DNA of 64,000 nucleotides. Source: JAAUTG01 sp964458705. GTDB taxonomy: Bacteria > Bacteroidota > Bacteroidia > Chitinophagales > Saprospiraceae. This document shows, piece by piece, positions 36,982-46,373 of the stretch. A program made the translations under genes and the position numbers. The stretch is taken from assembly GCA_964458705.1 (NCBI GenBank), contig CAYWKD010000016.1, positions 1 to 64,000 on the forward strand. The letters run 5' to 3'. Within the stretch, counting starts at the first letter, position 1; each line of letters begins with the position of its first letter. The notes beneath the pieces are model-generated. The model ran no database searches. It was not told where the DNA came from and saw nothing but the letters and a program-made list of their open reading frames with translations.

Positions 36982-37980
36982 ATGAGACGATTAAAAATTG
37001 GAGTATTGGGTGTAGGGCATTTAGGTAAAATCCACCTAAAGTGTTTACATTTATTAGAAGAAATCTATCAGATTATAGGTTTTTATGATCCAGATGATTT
37101 TAACGCTCAATTAGCCATGAATGCTTATCCGATTAAGCGGTTTGAAACGATAGATGATCTATTGGCAGCGGTTGACGTGGTAGATGTTGTAACACCTACT
37201 AATACTCATTTTCAGTTAGCACAACAGGCACTTCGCGCAGGTAAGCATTTGTTCATAGAGAAGCCCGTTACTAAGACACTTGAAGAAGCAAAGGTCTTGT
37301 TGAATTTAGCACAAGAAAAATCCCTAAAAGTTCAGGTTGGTCATGTTGAACGATTTAATCCTGCTCTACTAGCTATGAGTAGTCATTTGATAAAGCCTAT
37401 GTTCATTGAAGGTCATCGTTTGGCTCAGTTTAATCCAAGGGGTACAGATGTTTCTGTCGTATTAGATTTAATGATTCATGATATAGATATTGTGTTGAGT
37501 TTAGTTCAGTCAGAAATTGAGCAAGTCAGTGCTAGTGGAGTTGCGGTTGTTAGCGATAGTCCTGATATTGCAAATGCAAGGATTGAATTTAAAAATGGCT
37601 GTGTTGCCAATCTTACAGCGAGTCGGATTTCGATAAAGCAGATGCGAAAGTTGAGACTTTTTCAACCTAACAGGTATGTAAGTTTGGATTTTCTAGAAAA
37701 GAAAGTACAGTCAGTTCAGTTAAATGCGAAGCAGGAAACTTCCTTTGCCATTCCCATTTCTACTAATGAAGGTGAAAAATGGATGACGATTGAAGAACCT
37801 GCCATTGAACCTGCCAATGCAATCAAAGAGGAGCTAAAGTCGCTAGCGCTGAGCATTCAAACCGATCAAACACCTCGCGTATCTTTAGAAGATGGCTATA
37901 AGGCCTTGAAACTAGCGTATCAAATTATTGAAAGCATACAGGAGCGACAAGATAAGGCATTTGTGAAGCAAATGATCTAA
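36982..37980 (+). CDS. Gfo/Idh/MocA-family oxidoreductase
   Basis: The 332-residue protein has an N-terminal Rossmann fold with GVLGVGHLGKIHLKCL for NAD(P) binding, the VVDVVTPTNTHFQLAQQAL segment and the family hallmark FIEKPVTKTLEEA (Glu-Lys-Pro). The C-terminal part is the dimerising sheet with VLDLMIHDIDIVLSL, whose HDID residues are at the substrate site. Members oxidise sugars, inositols or related compounds, or reduce biliverdin; the substrate here is unknown. It is convergent with lptB, overlapping by 4 bp at the stop codons. Confidence 0.92.
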   Translation: MRRLKIGVLGVGHLGKIHLKCLHLLEEIYQIIGFYDPDDFNAQLAMNAYPIKRFETIDDLLAAVDVVDVVTPTNTHFQLAQQALRAGKHLFIEKPVTKTLEEAKVLLNLAQEKSLKVQVGHVERFNPALLAMSSHLIKPMFIEGHRLAQFNPRGTDVSVVLDLMIHDIDIVLSLVQSEIEQVSASGVAVVSDSPDIANARIEFKNGCVANLTASRISIKQMRKLRLFQPNRYVSLDFLEKKVQSVQLNAKQETSFAIPISTNEGEKWMTIEEPAIEPANAIKEELKSLALSIQTDQTPRVSLEDGYKALKLAYQIIESIQERQDKAFVKQMI

Positions 37981-38729
37981 TGCTGTGATTCTACATTTAT
38001 TATTTTTCGGCGCAGTTCAAAGTTTTTACCCAAATAAACTTTTCTTACCATTTCGTCAGCGGCTAACTCCTCGGCAGTACCCGATTTCAGAATATTTCCC
38101 TCGAACATCAAATAAGCTCTATCCGTTATGGAAAGCGTCTCTTGAACGTTATGATCGGTGATGAGAATGCCTATATTCTTAGTTTTGAGTTTAGCTACAA
38201 TATATTGAATATCCTCTACGGCAATTGGATCAATGCCTGCAAAGGGTTCGTCTAAAAGGATAAAACTAGGATCAGTTGCTAAAGCTCTAGCAATTTCTGT
38301 GCGTCGCCTCTCTCCACCAGATAGTGTATCGCCATTGTTCTTGCGCACCTTCTCTAAACTAAATTCTCCGATTAAGGATTCCATTTTTTCTATCTGATCT
38401 TTTTTGTTTAGTCGAGTCATTTCTAGGACTGCCTTGATATTATCTTCCACACTTAATTTTCTGAATATGGATGGTTCTTGTGGCAAATAACCAATGCCTA
38501 GCTGTGCTCGCTTATACATGGGCAAGTCTGTGATGTCTTGTTGCTCCAAAAAAACCCGTCCCGCATTGGGTTTGATAAAGCCTACTGTCATATAGAAAGT
38601 CGTTGTTTTACCTGCTCCATTAGGTCCTAGCAGTCCTACTATCTCTCCTTTGTTTACTTCCAAAGAGACTCCTTTCACTACTTTTTGGCTGCCATATATT
38701 TTTACGAGTTGATCACTTCTTAATTTCAT
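37977..38729 (-). CDS. lptB: LPS export ABC transporter ATP-binding protein
   Basis: LptB powers transport of lipopolysaccharide from the inner membrane to the outer leaflet with LptF/G. The 250-residue ATPase has Walker A GPNGAGKTTTFYM, the LptB-type Q loop GIGYLPQEPSIFRKLSVEDN, signature LSGGERRRTEIARALA, Walker B FILLDEPFAGIDPIA and H-loop ITDHNVQETL. Length and motifs are those of LptB rather than a general importer. The Ig-like lipoprotein gene ends 18 bp upstream on the same strand, so they may share a transcript. Confidence 0.95.
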   Translation of the reverse strand: MKLRSDQLVKIYGSQKVVKGVSLEVNKGEIVGLLGPNGAGKTTTFYMTVGFIKPNAGRVFLEQQDITDLPMYKRAQLGIGYLPQEPSIFRKLSVEDNIKAVLEMTRLNKKDQIEKMESLIGEFSLEKVRKNNGDTLSGGERRRTEIARALATDPSFILLDEPFAGIDPIAVEDIQYIVAKLKTKNIGILITDHNVQETLSITDRAYLMFEGNILKSGTAEELAADEMVRKVYLGKNFELRRKIINVESQH

Positions 38730-38747
38730 ATTCTTTTGGTTAGCTTA

Positions 38748-40379
38748 TCATTGATTAAATAAAACTTCTGCTTCTAAGTCCCAGTTGGCTCTCAGGGTTT
38801 CAAGTTCTTTAGTCATGATGGGTTCAGGTTGGCGTTTCAAATCATAATTACCAGTATCCCATCTGCCATTGCCGTTCAAGTCTGTAATAATCGTAACGGC
38901 GTATTTACCTGCGTTTATTGTTGAGAAAGTATGTTTCCAACTTTTAGTAGCTTTAACTTTAAAGATTTCTAATACTGTTTGCCCTTTTTCGAGTTGAATC
39001 ACATACTGCTGTAAAGAGTCTAAACTATTGACTACTAAATTGATAGTTCCAAATTCTTTTTCCGATTGTACTTCGATACTTTGCTGTATGGTATCGGTAT
39101 TACTCAATCCATAAATATCAGTCAAAGCACTAGGCAGTAGGATTAGCTCATAGTTCAGTGATTGTTTCCATTGAGGCTGCACAAACAGGCTTCGATAGGT
39201 GCTGATGGAGTCAATAGAAAGCTGAACTTGCACTGCTGCTTCGGTAGAGTCTTCTAAAATTTGAATCAAGGAAGTATCAATTACTGCAATTGGATGATTA
39301 AAGGTCAGTTGAAAGGGTTGCTTAGGATTTTGCTTGATTGTATTTTTAGCCTCTGAGGTCAATCTTAACTGGGTATTGTCCAAGAAGTCTGATTGCTTTT
39401 CTTTATTGACATTGATTGTATCAGAAAAGAGCGTATCTTTTGACACAATAATTTGCCAGTTTTCTGCTTCTCCCAGTTCATACCAAAGTCGGAGGGAGTC
39501 TTTTTCGTAATCAAATAGTACCGTAGGAATATTAGCTTCATATCTAAAGTTCAAATCCTGCGGTGGCTGATTAAAAGCCATTTTGATTAAGCCATATTTT
39601 GATTTATCTATATTATTTGTCTTCAAAGATGGTCGCTCTAAAAATAATTCGATATCCAACTTGGGTTGCAGGGTATCATTGACTACAATGAAGCTATCCA
39701 AGAAGCCGATGCGCTCATTTTCAGCATCGAATAAATAATTCAGGTTCTGATCTTCCAATGCAAAAACTTTGAAGGTATCCGTGCGAACGTTCTGAATACT
39801 GAAATCTCCATCCTTACTGGTTCTTGCAAAATAAAAAGGACGTTCAGTGCGAACCACTGTATCTGCAAGATTATCGTAGAGCATGACCAATATCTTCTCC
39901 AATGGTTTTTTAGTTAAAATATCTGCTATGCGACCGGTTACTTGAAGTGAATCAATAAAATCACCCGTCGAAAAAACGTATCGCAAGTTTTCTGGTACGT
40001 TTCCTTCTGTTAGATCTTTAATGGACGCTCCAAAGTTGATTGTGTAAGTAGCATTTTCTCGGAGTGGTGTTTGTTTATCAAAAATAACTTGCACCGTTTT
40101 CTTTTTTAGCACAATTTCTGGTTGCGGCTGAATAGGAGGCGAAATAACGACTTGGTTAAAGACATCATCCAAGCGAACCCACTCATCAAATGTGAGTTCA
40201 ATCATATCCAAATCAAAATTAGTTAATTCGTTGGGAGTAGATAGCGAGCTATCAATTTGAGGAGGCGTCTCGTCTCTGGGGCCGCCACCTAAGGTGCCGG
40301 GATTGGCACATGCAACTGACAGCAAAGAAATAATCAGTACCCCGTAGCCAATGTTTAGTATCCAATCTAAATGCCGCAT
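38748..40379 (-). CDS. Ig-like (SbsA/Big_5) domain lipoprotein
   Basis: The 543-residue protein has a signal sequence ending in a lipobox (LLSVAC, Cys at about 24) followed by GGGPRDETPP, so it is probably a lipidated envelope protein. Residues about 38-145 form a bacterial Ig-like domain with the pattern ETPPQIDSSLSTP, TFDEWVRLDDVF, TINFGASIKDLTEGN. The rest is beta-rich. A C-terminal ITDLNGNGRWDTGNYD motif looks like a calcium-binding loop. Such lipoproteins are common in Bacteroidota; the function is unknown. It precedes lptB by 18 bp. Confidence 0.88.
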   Translation of the reverse strand: MRHLDWILNIGYGVLIISLLSVACANPGTLGGGPRDETPPQIDSSLSTPNELTNFDLDMIELTFDEWVRLDDVFNQVVISPPIQPQPEIVLKKKTVQVIFDKQTPLRENATYTINFGASIKDLTEGNVPENLRYVFSTGDFIDSLQVTGRIADILTKKPLEKILVMLYDNLADTVVRTERPFYFARTSKDGDFSIQNVRTDTFKVFALEDQNLNYLFDAENERIGFLDSFIVVNDTLQPKLDIELFLERPSLKTNNIDKSKYGLIKMAFNQPPQDLNFRYEANIPTVLFDYEKDSLRLWYELGEAENWQIIVSKDTLFSDTINVNKEKQSDFLDNTQLRLTSEAKNTIKQNPKQPFQLTFNHPIAVIDTSLIQILEDSTEAAVQVQLSIDSISTYRSLFVQPQWKQSLNYELILLPSALTDIYGLSNTDTIQQSIEVQSEKEFGTINLVVNSLDSLQQYVIQLEKGQTVLEIFKVKATKSWKHTFSTINAGKYAVTIITDLNGNGRWDTGNYDLKRQPEPIMTKELETLRANWDLEAEVLFNQ

Positions 40380-40644
40380 TGAGTCTTTTAATTTTTGCGT
40401 AGTTGTACTTGGTAATCAATATTTTAGTAACGATCACTTGGTCTTATGTTGTAAGCATTTCATTTATAGCTGTGTTACTTACAAGCTGCAATTTAGATAC
40501 ACTTATTTTATCAACCAACCAAATACTTGTCTTTCACTTTTTGTTATTACTTTTGAGAAAATTACTTTTTGCAAAGAAAGACGTCCAAGAGAATAAATTA
40601 TTTATTCGCTGATAGCATCAGCAAGAAAAACACAAGTATCAATT

Positions 40645-41274
40645 ATGGATCAAAATCAATTATTGGGACTCATACAGAGTTATCTTACTCCAGAAGTAAT
40701 GAATCAAATTTCTACTCAGATTGGTAGCCCAAATCAAGAGCAAACTACTTTGGCGACTACTGGTGCATTGAATACATTAATTGGAGCATTGGCAAAAAAT
40801 ACGCAAGACCCTAGCAACGCAACTTCTTTATTCAGTGCTGTTGAGCGCGACCACGATGGAGGAGGGCTATTAGATAATCTGCTGGGCGTACTAACTGGAA
40901 AGCAACAGGCAGACAATCGCCAAGTAGATGGCTTGGGCATCTTGATGCACTTGCTGGGTGGCAAAACTACTTCTGCGGTAGATATGCTAACCAATTTAAG
41001 TGGCATGGACAGAAACAAGACAGCACGCTTGCTGATTATGCTAGCACCCGTTGTTTTAGCTGCTTTAGGGAAAATGAAGAAAAAGCAAAATTTAGATCCA
41101 AGTAGCCTGACTAACGTAATTCAAGATACTGTAAAAAGTGAGCACCGCAATCAGCAAAATCCTTCTATGAACTTGATTACGCAGTTTTTGGATAGAGATG
41201 GCGATGGAAATGTGCAGAAAGAAATTACGCAGATTGGTATGAATGTATTAAAAAATCTATTTACAAAAAGATAG
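40645..41274 (+). CDS. DUF937 (YidB-like) protein
   Basis: The 209-residue protein matches the DUF937 pattern: an N-terminal helical part (LLGLIQSYLTPEVMNQIS), a Gly-rich centre (DHDGGGLLDNLLGVLTG), and LLGGKTTSAVDMLTNLSGMD followed by a hydrophobic LLIMLAPVVLAALGKMKKK segment. The tail has a short DRDGDGNVQKE EF-hand-like stretch. There is no signal peptide. The function of the family is unknown. It lies 68 bp before dut on the same strand, preceded by a 265-bp gap in which I see no gene. Confidence 0.85.
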   Translation: MDQNQLLGLIQSYLTPEVMNQISTQIGSPNQEQTTLATTGALNTLIGALAKNTQDPSNATSLFSAVERDHDGGGLLDNLLGVLTGKQQADNRQVDGLGILMHLLGGKTTSAVDMLTNLSGMDRNKTARLLIMLAPVVLAALGKMKKKQNLDPSSLTNVIQDTVKSEHRNQQNPSMNLITQFLDRDGDGNVQKEITQIGMNVLKNLFTKR

Positions 41275-41342
41275 ATCAGACAAAAGGTTTGTCAAGTCAT
41301 TAAATTTGGCAGACCTAATTTTACTCAATCATAAAGTGCTAC

Positions 41343-41777
41343 ATGCAAGTAAAAATTATTAATCAATCCAATAATCCATTACCTAGTTTCAGAACAGCGG
41401 GAAGTGCTGGAATGGATTTGTATGCTTTTTTGGAAAAGCCTATTAGGCTGGAGTCGCTTGATCGAGCACTTGTACCAACAGGGCTTTTTATAGAACTTCC
41501 CGATGGCTACGAAGCGCAGGTGCGTCCAAGAAGTGGGCTCGCCATCAAAAGAGGAATTTCTGTGCCTAACACTCCCGGCACCATTGATAGTGATTATCGT
41601 GGAGAAGTCAAAGTGCCAATTATCAATCTTTCCAAAGAAGAACAGGTCATTAAATCTGGGGATCGCATTGCCCAAATGGTGATCGCTAAATACGAAAAAA
41701 TTACTTGGATAGAAGTTGAAGCTTTGACAGACACTACAAGAGGAGTAGGCGGATTTGGAAGCACTGGAGTGCAGTAG
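41343..41777 (+). CDS. dut: dUTP diphosphatase
   Basis: Dut hydrolyses dUTP to dUMP and keeps uracil out of DNA. The 144-residue trimeric enzyme shows the five motifs: AGSAGMDLYAF, PRSGLAIKRGI, GTIDSDYRGEVKV, GDRIAQMVI and the C-terminal RGVGGFGSTG P-loop-like arm. Length is typical. A small gene of unknown function starts 13 bp after the stop and may be cotranscribed. Confidence 0.97.
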   Translation: MQVKIINQSNNPLPSFRTAGSAGMDLYAFLEKPIRLESLDRALVPTGLFIELPDGYEAQVRPRSGLAIKRGISVPNTPGTIDSDYRGEVKVPIINLSKEEQVIKSGDRIAQMVIAKYEKITWIEVEALTDTTRGVGGFGSTGVQ

Positions 41778-41790
41778 TAGCACATAAATC

Positions 41791-42018
41791 ATGATGACTT
41801 TTAGCAATGAATTGAAACATTCGGTCAAAGAGGCGGTTGTTTTTATTGAAATATACAAAAACATAGATATTTACAGATTTGAATTAGCTTCTCATCACTT
41901 GCGTATCCTAAAAAATAAGCATGTTGTTGAATTAACTAGAGATGGCAAAAATTCTCTCTACTCACTCACTGCCGAGGACTTTTATTCGATCATAGGAGTT
42001 ATGGAGCGAGTAAAATAA
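41791..42018 (+). CDS. Small hypothetical protein downstream of dut
   Basis: This 75-residue frame starts with two adjacent ATG codons 13 bp after dut and has no recognisable domain. The predicted product is a mixed alpha/beta chain without membrane segment or signal peptide (ELKHSVKEAVVFIEIYKN, then SLYSLTAEDFYSIIGV). Its closeness to dut and the lack of overlap with another gene support it, but composition alone does not prove it is translated. Confidence 0.5.
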   Translation: MMTFSNELKHSVKEAVVFIEIYKNIDIYRFELASHHLRILKNKHVVELTRDGKNSLYSLTAEDFYSIIGVMERVK

Positions 42019-42056
42019 CTAGAGCATTCATTATTTTCCATCTTCTTTTGGTTTGG

Positions 42057-43151
42057 TTACTCTTTGGGCTTGATACTTAGCATTAGAGAAACAATGTGAG
42101 AATAAGTATTTTGCTGGTCGCCCAAATCTGTGAAGGCATAATCTACAACAAGGTTAGACAATTTCAATCCAATTCCCACACTTGCACGAGCTGTCAGATA
42201 ATCAATTCGCTCTAAGTCACTTAGGCGCTGAAATTGATTGACGCCTGCCCTTAAAAACAAATAATCGTTATACTCAATTTCTAAACCGGCGGCAGGGTCA
42301 ATACTAATAGGATCAGCAGATAATAGTGTGTTGCGCTGACCATCAGTAGTTGCAATCAGATCAATTTCTGGTCGAGCCTTGATAACACCAAAGTCTAGCA
42401 CATATCCTACTCCAAGCAGTAGTTGTGGTCGAGTAATTTCGACGGAACTAATCGGAATATCATTGCCTGTAAAAGCCAATACTTGCTTTTCCTCATCTGT
42501 AAAGCTGAACGACCAAGCATTGAAAGTAGTAGTAATGTCCCTTGCCATTAAGCCAAATCGCCAGTTATTTTGTTGATATTGAGCACTCAAATCCAAACCA
42601 AAACCCCAGCTATCTGCAAATGAACCAATGATTCTGCGTACTATCTTGACATTTCCTCCTAAATAGAATTTTCTATCGGCTGCTGTCTTTAAGCTAGTTG
42701 CATAACTCAGCAGCAGGGCATTGTCGGCAGCGGAAAAAGATACAATATTATCATAATTGATTGTTCCGTCATCTTCAAAGAGGGAAAGGGTATTAGGTAT
42801 ATTGTCAATAGCAAAGCGAATATAAGAGAGCCCTAAACGACTATTGCCATTGGCAAACGGCATTGTAACACCAAAGTAGTCATACTGCCCAACGCCAGCA
42901 AACCACTCAGCGTGCATTCCTCCAAGTTGCAACCCAACGGATTCTTCATTATTAAGATGAATCAAGCCTGCTGGATTCCAGTAACCTGCCGTTACATCCG
43001 CTACATTGGCGACGACTGCATTGCCTAGGGCCTGCGCTTTAGCACCAATGCCGATGTTCAAAAATTCATTGCTATATTTTCTGCCACCTTCCTGTGCTTG
43101 CATTTGTAGCACACACAAAAAAAATAGTCCGATTACCGATAGTTGTCTCAT
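42057..43151 (-). CDS. PorV/PorQ-family outer-membrane protein
   Basis: From the ATG at 43151 the protein is about 364 residues with a signal peptide (MRQLSVIGLFFLCVLQMQAQ). The frame continues upstream to 43397, but that part has no signal-peptide character. After the signal come EFLNIGIGAKAQALGNA, VADVTAGYWNPAGL and alternating beta-strands, the pattern of the PorV/PorQ family of FadL-like barrels. In Porphyromonas and Flavobacterium PorV and PorQ act in type IX secretion. Which paralogue this is cannot be told. The two giant T9SS-tagged proteins in the window make a T9SS role reasonable. Confidence 0.88.
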   Translation of the reverse strand: MRQLSVIGLFFLCVLQMQAQEGGRKYSNEFLNIGIGAKAQALGNAVVANVADVTAGYWNPAGLIHLNNEESVGLQLGGMHAEWFAGVGQYDYFGVTMPFANGNSRLGLSYIRFAIDNIPNTLSLFEDDGTINYDNIVSFSAADNALLLSYATSLKTAADRKFYLGGNVKIVRRIIGSFADSWGFGLDLSAQYQQNNWRFGLMARDITTTFNAWSFSFTDEEKQVLAFTGNDIPISSVEITRPQLLLGVGYVLDFGVIKARPEIDLIATTDGQRNTLLSADPISIDPAAGLEIEYNDYLFLRAGVNQFQRLSDLERIDYLTARASVGIGLKLSNLVVDYAFTDLGDQQNTYSHIVSLMLSIKPKE

Positions 43152-43814
43152 AAATGAATTAGGTGTTTTGAAAAGTGCAAGAGCAAAAGTAGAACGGATT
43201 TTTTGAATCTTTAAGGTGCATCGCTTTAATTTATAGCTACAAAATGATGATTCGTAAGTAAGTGATGGAGAACAAACGATTCTATTTCTTTTAAAATAAT
43301 GAACAAGTAAATAACGATCAAAGATATATCTGCTGCAGGCAGAAATATGAGACCTATTTTTTGTCCGTCTTCTAATAACCAGAAAATAATCAAACAATCA
43401 TCATCATTATTCAAACACGTAAAGTGGCCAACAAAAATCTTAATACATAAAGTCTAAACATTCTTTTATCTTTAGCTAAATTTGTGTTCTTTTGTGTGGC
43501 AAAGCTAGAAAGCAAATTTAATCGAGTTACTTTTTTTGCTAAAGTCAATGAGTATCGTTTTACTTTAGCATTAAAGTAGTTAATATATTGAATTTGACCA
43601 ACGGACGCTTTTAGCGTGCTATTCACTAAGTATAGGATAGGTGTTAAACAATGACTAGCAATTCTCACAGTTTTAAGTAGTATTTGATTAAACGAAATAT
43701 GCCCCATCTGTAATTTAACCAAGATTTTAGTGACATCTATGATTTAAGAGAGAAAAGTATTTGAAAAATTAGATGTCTTTATCAGCTTTACTAACTGTCG
43801 AGTAGAAAATTTGA
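43152..43814. other. 663-bp intergenic region before mreB
   Basis: This divergent region between the PorV/PorQ-like gene and mreB should hold promoters for both. It contains a perfect 7-4-7 palindrome (43561-43578) and a TAAATTTG element at 43477-43484 on the plus strand that fits the Bacteroidota -7 box but is 330 bp from mreB. A 103-codon frame on the minus strand is probably not a gene. Confidence 0.5.
43561..43578. promoter_or_regulatory. Perfect 7-4-7 palindrome upstream of mreB
   Basis: TACTTTA-GCAT-TAAAGTA is a perfect inverted repeat about 240 bp before mreB. It could be an operator, but its AT-rich arms could also occur by chance in this region. Confidence 0.3.
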
Positions 43815-44846
43815 ATGAAACTATTTAGCTTTTTTACACAAGAACTTGCAATAGATTTGGGTACTGCTAATACCCTCATTATACAAGATGGAAAAATCGT
43901 TGTAGATGAACCTTCCATAGTTGCTATAGATCGAAAAACTGAGCGTACTATTGCCGTAGGTCATAAAGCAATGCAGATGTACGAAAAGACTCACGACAAT
44001 ATCAAAACGATCCGTCCACTGAAAGATGGTGTAATTGCCGATTTTACGGCAGCAGAACGTATGATAGAAGGGATGATAAAAATGAGCGGCAAAAAGAAAC
44101 GCTTTTTTTCTCATCTGAGAATGGTTATCTGTATCCCATCGGGCATCACGGAAGTAGAGAAAAGAGCTGTTTTTGAATCAGCAGACCATGTTGACTCAAA
44201 GGAAACTTATCTCATCCATGAGCCTATGGCAGCAGCCTTAGGCATTGGGCTAGACGTGGAAGAGCCCATTGGAAATATGGTGATTGACATAGGAGGTGGT
44301 ACAACAGAAATTGCAGTTATCGCACTCTCGGGCATTGTGTGCGACCAGTCCATACGAATAGCGGGGGATGAATTCACGTCTGATATTATTAGCTATATCA
44401 AAAGAGAACACAATATGCTAATTGGAGAACGAACGGCGGAGAGAGTAAAAATCGAGGTAGGTTCTGCGTTGCAAGAGCTGGACGATCCACCAGAGGATTA
44501 TCCTGTAAATGGGCGAGATCTGATGACAGGAATTCCCAAACAAATTACCATTAGTTATTCTGAAATAGCTGGCTGTTTGGATAAATCCATCTCTAAAGTA
44601 GAAGATGCTGTCTTGAAAGCCCTAGAAGCAACGCCACCAGAATTGGCAGCAGATATTTATAAAACAGGCTTATATTTAACTGGTGGCGGAGCATTATTGA
44701 GAGGATTGGATAAGAGAATTGCTCAAAAAACACGATTGACTGTTCATATTGCTGATGATCCCTTGAGGGCTGTCGTAAGAGGAACAGGTATTGCACTAAA
44801 AAATATTGATCGCTTTTCTTTCTTGATTGATAGAAAAAGTGTGTAG
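43815..44846 (+). CDS. mreB: Rod shape-determining actin homologue MreB
   Basis: MreB forms membrane-bound filaments that guide lateral wall synthesis. The 343-residue protein has the actin-fold motifs: phosphate 1 AIDLGTANTLI, the VAVGHKAMQMYEKTH segment in part, IPSGITEVEKRAV, phosphate 2 MVIDIGGGTTEIAVIAL, and the adenosine motif LTGGGALLRGLD. An N-terminal amphipathic start (KLFSFFTQ) fits membrane binding. It is the first gene of mreB-mreC-mreD-mrdA. Confidence 0.97.
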   Translation: MKLFSFFTQELAIDLGTANTLIIQDGKIVVDEPSIVAIDRKTERTIAVGHKAMQMYEKTHDNIKTIRPLKDGVIADFTAAERMIEGMIKMSGKKKRFFSHLRMVICIPSGITEVEKRAVFESADHVDSKETYLIHEPMAAALGIGLDVEEPIGNMVIDIGGGTTEIAVIALSGIVCDQSIRIAGDEFTSDIISYIKREHNMLIGERTAERVKIEVGSALQELDDPPEDYPVNGRDLMTGIPKQITISYSEIAGCLDKSISKVEDAVLKALEATPPELAADIYKTGLYLTGGGALLRGLDKRIAQKTRLTVHIADDPLRAVVRGTGIALKNIDRFSFLIDRKSV

Positions 44847-44916
44847 CATGTAGAGTTTGTTTAAAATCAGGTTTGCTAGTCAGCAATATTACATACAAAA
44901 TGCTTCAAATAGTTAA

Positions 44917-45738
44917 ATGCGTTCGCTGCTTAATCGTTATGGGATAATTCTACTGTTTGTCTTTTTAGAGGTCATTTCTTTCTACCTAGTGATTAGATTT
45001 AACAACAAGCAGCAGGCAATGTACAACAATACCATTGATCGTTTATTTGGTAATATGTATGAGCGATACAATGAAGTAACTTCCATATTCAGCTATCCAG
45101 TAATTGCTGATTCATTAGCGTACGAAAATGCCCAATTAAGAGCAAAACTCAGCAAAAATCTAAAAACTACAACTTTTGAAATAGATTCTATTAATGTAGA
45201 TTCATTGAGGGAAGTCTATTCGTTCATTGCAGCTAAAGTAGTGAATAACTCTATCAATAAAGATCGCAACTATATTGTAATAGATAAAGGTTCAAAACAT
45301 GGCATTCAGCCACATACAGGAGTAATTACTAAATCAGGTGCAGTAGGAATCATCAGAGAAGTAGGAAAGGAATATGCTTTAGTCATGTCAATATTACATA
45401 GAGATGCTATTATTAATGCTGCTATTAAAGGTAGCAATTATTTCGGCCCGATGGTTTGGCGAAGCCGTTCACCAATAATCATGAATCTAAATGACATTCC
45501 ACTTCACGCTACTTTTGGTATTGGAGATACAGTTCAAACGACAGGCTATTCAACTATTTTTCCAACCAGTATTCCTTTAGGAGTCATTGATACATTTTGG
45601 CGGATGGATGGTAGCTATTCTTACAATATCGAAATCAAGCTATTTGAGGATATTGCGAAGCTCAACTATGTATATGTAGTCAATCACTTGTATAAAGATC
45701 AAATTGAGGCATTAGAAAAAGGAGGGACAAATGAATAG
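44917..45738 (+). CDS. mreC: Rod shape-determining protein MreC
   Basis: The 273-residue protein has one N-terminal membrane helix (about 10-28), a coiled coil (about 65-80) and the periplasmic MreC beta domain with AAKVVNNSINKDRNYIVIDKGSKHGIQPHTGVI and GIGDTVQTTGYSTIFPTSIPLGVI, read in parts. MreC links MreB to the wall enzymes. It begins 70 bp after mreB and overlaps mreD by 8 bp, showing coupled translation. Confidence 0.94.
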   Translation: MRSLLNRYGIILLFVFLEVISFYLVIRFNNKQQAMYNNTIDRLFGNMYERYNEVTSIFSYPVIADSLAYENAQLRAKLSKNLKTTTFEIDSINVDSLREVYSFIAAKVVNNSINKDRNYIVIDKGSKHGIQPHTGVITKSGAVGIIREVGKEYALVMSILHRDAIINAAIKGSNYFGPMVWRSRSPIIMNLNDIPLHATFGIGDTVQTTGYSTIFPTSIPLGVIDTFWRMDGSYSYNIEIKLFEDIAKLNYVYVVNHLYKDQIEALEKGGTNE

Positions 45739-46252
45739 TGTTTACTACAAAAATATTTTCCGTTTCCTCTTCTTAGTACTTGCTCAGTTACTTATCCTCA
45801 AGCAAATATACCTAGGAGAAGGTTTTCTGTCCTTTTTTTATTTTTTAGTCTATCCACTTTTTATATTTCTATTGCCACTGCGTACCCCCAGATGGCTAGT
45901 GCTACTACTTGGTTTTCTTCTTGGCATTACTATTGATTTTGGATACAACTCACTAGGAGTACATACTAGTGCAGCTGTATTTACTGCCTTCATGCGTAGT
46001 CCTGTGCTTGGGTTACTAGAGCCAAGAGGAGGATATAACCTAAATGTCAGCCCTACTAAAGTTCGCATGAATTGGGGCTGGTTCATTCAATATGTTAGCA
46101 TCTTGCTAGCGATACATCTATTCATTTATTTTTCAGTGGAAGCATTCACATTTTACTACTTGGGAACAATTGTGAGAGAAACTGTATCTAGCTTTTTGGG
46201 TTCTATCAGTATCATTTTAATTTTACAGATAATCTTTAATCCAAAAGAATAG
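45731..46252 (+). CDS. mreD: Rod shape-determining protein MreD
   Basis: The 173-residue protein is a polytopic membrane protein of about five helices. Features are NIFRFLFLVLAQLLILKQI at the start, PLFIFLLPLRTPRW and a GFLLGITIDFGYNSLGVHTSA segment typical of Bacteroidota MreD. Its start lies within the mreC end. Identity rests on position and topology more than on fixed residues, as MreD is poorly conserved. Confidence 0.9.
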   Translation: MNSVYYKNIFRFLFLVLAQLLILKQIYLGEGFLSFFYFLVYPLFIFLLPLRTPRWLVLLLGFLLGITIDFGYNSLGVHTSAAVFTAFMRSPVLGLLEPRGGYNLNVSPTKVRMNWGWFIQYVSILLAIHLFIYFSVEAFTFYYLGTIVRETVSSFLGSISIILILQIIFNPKE

Positions 46253-46373
46253 TTGGCTTGTTTTATCTTAATAATTTATGACTGATGAAGATTGAAAATT
46301 TCAAAAGTTTACTATTGATAGGATGAGCTAATTTGAATTTAGATAAATCATTAAATAACCAAAAATCAGTGTT

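Noticed and set aside
42057..43397. Longer start for the PorV/PorQ-like gene at 43397
   Set aside because: The extra 82 residues are basic and unconserved, while the ATG at 43151 begins a clear signal peptide.
43411..43722. 103-codon frame on the minus strand in the mreB upstream gap
   Set aside because: No recognisable domain, irregular composition and position in a promoter region; probably a chance frame.
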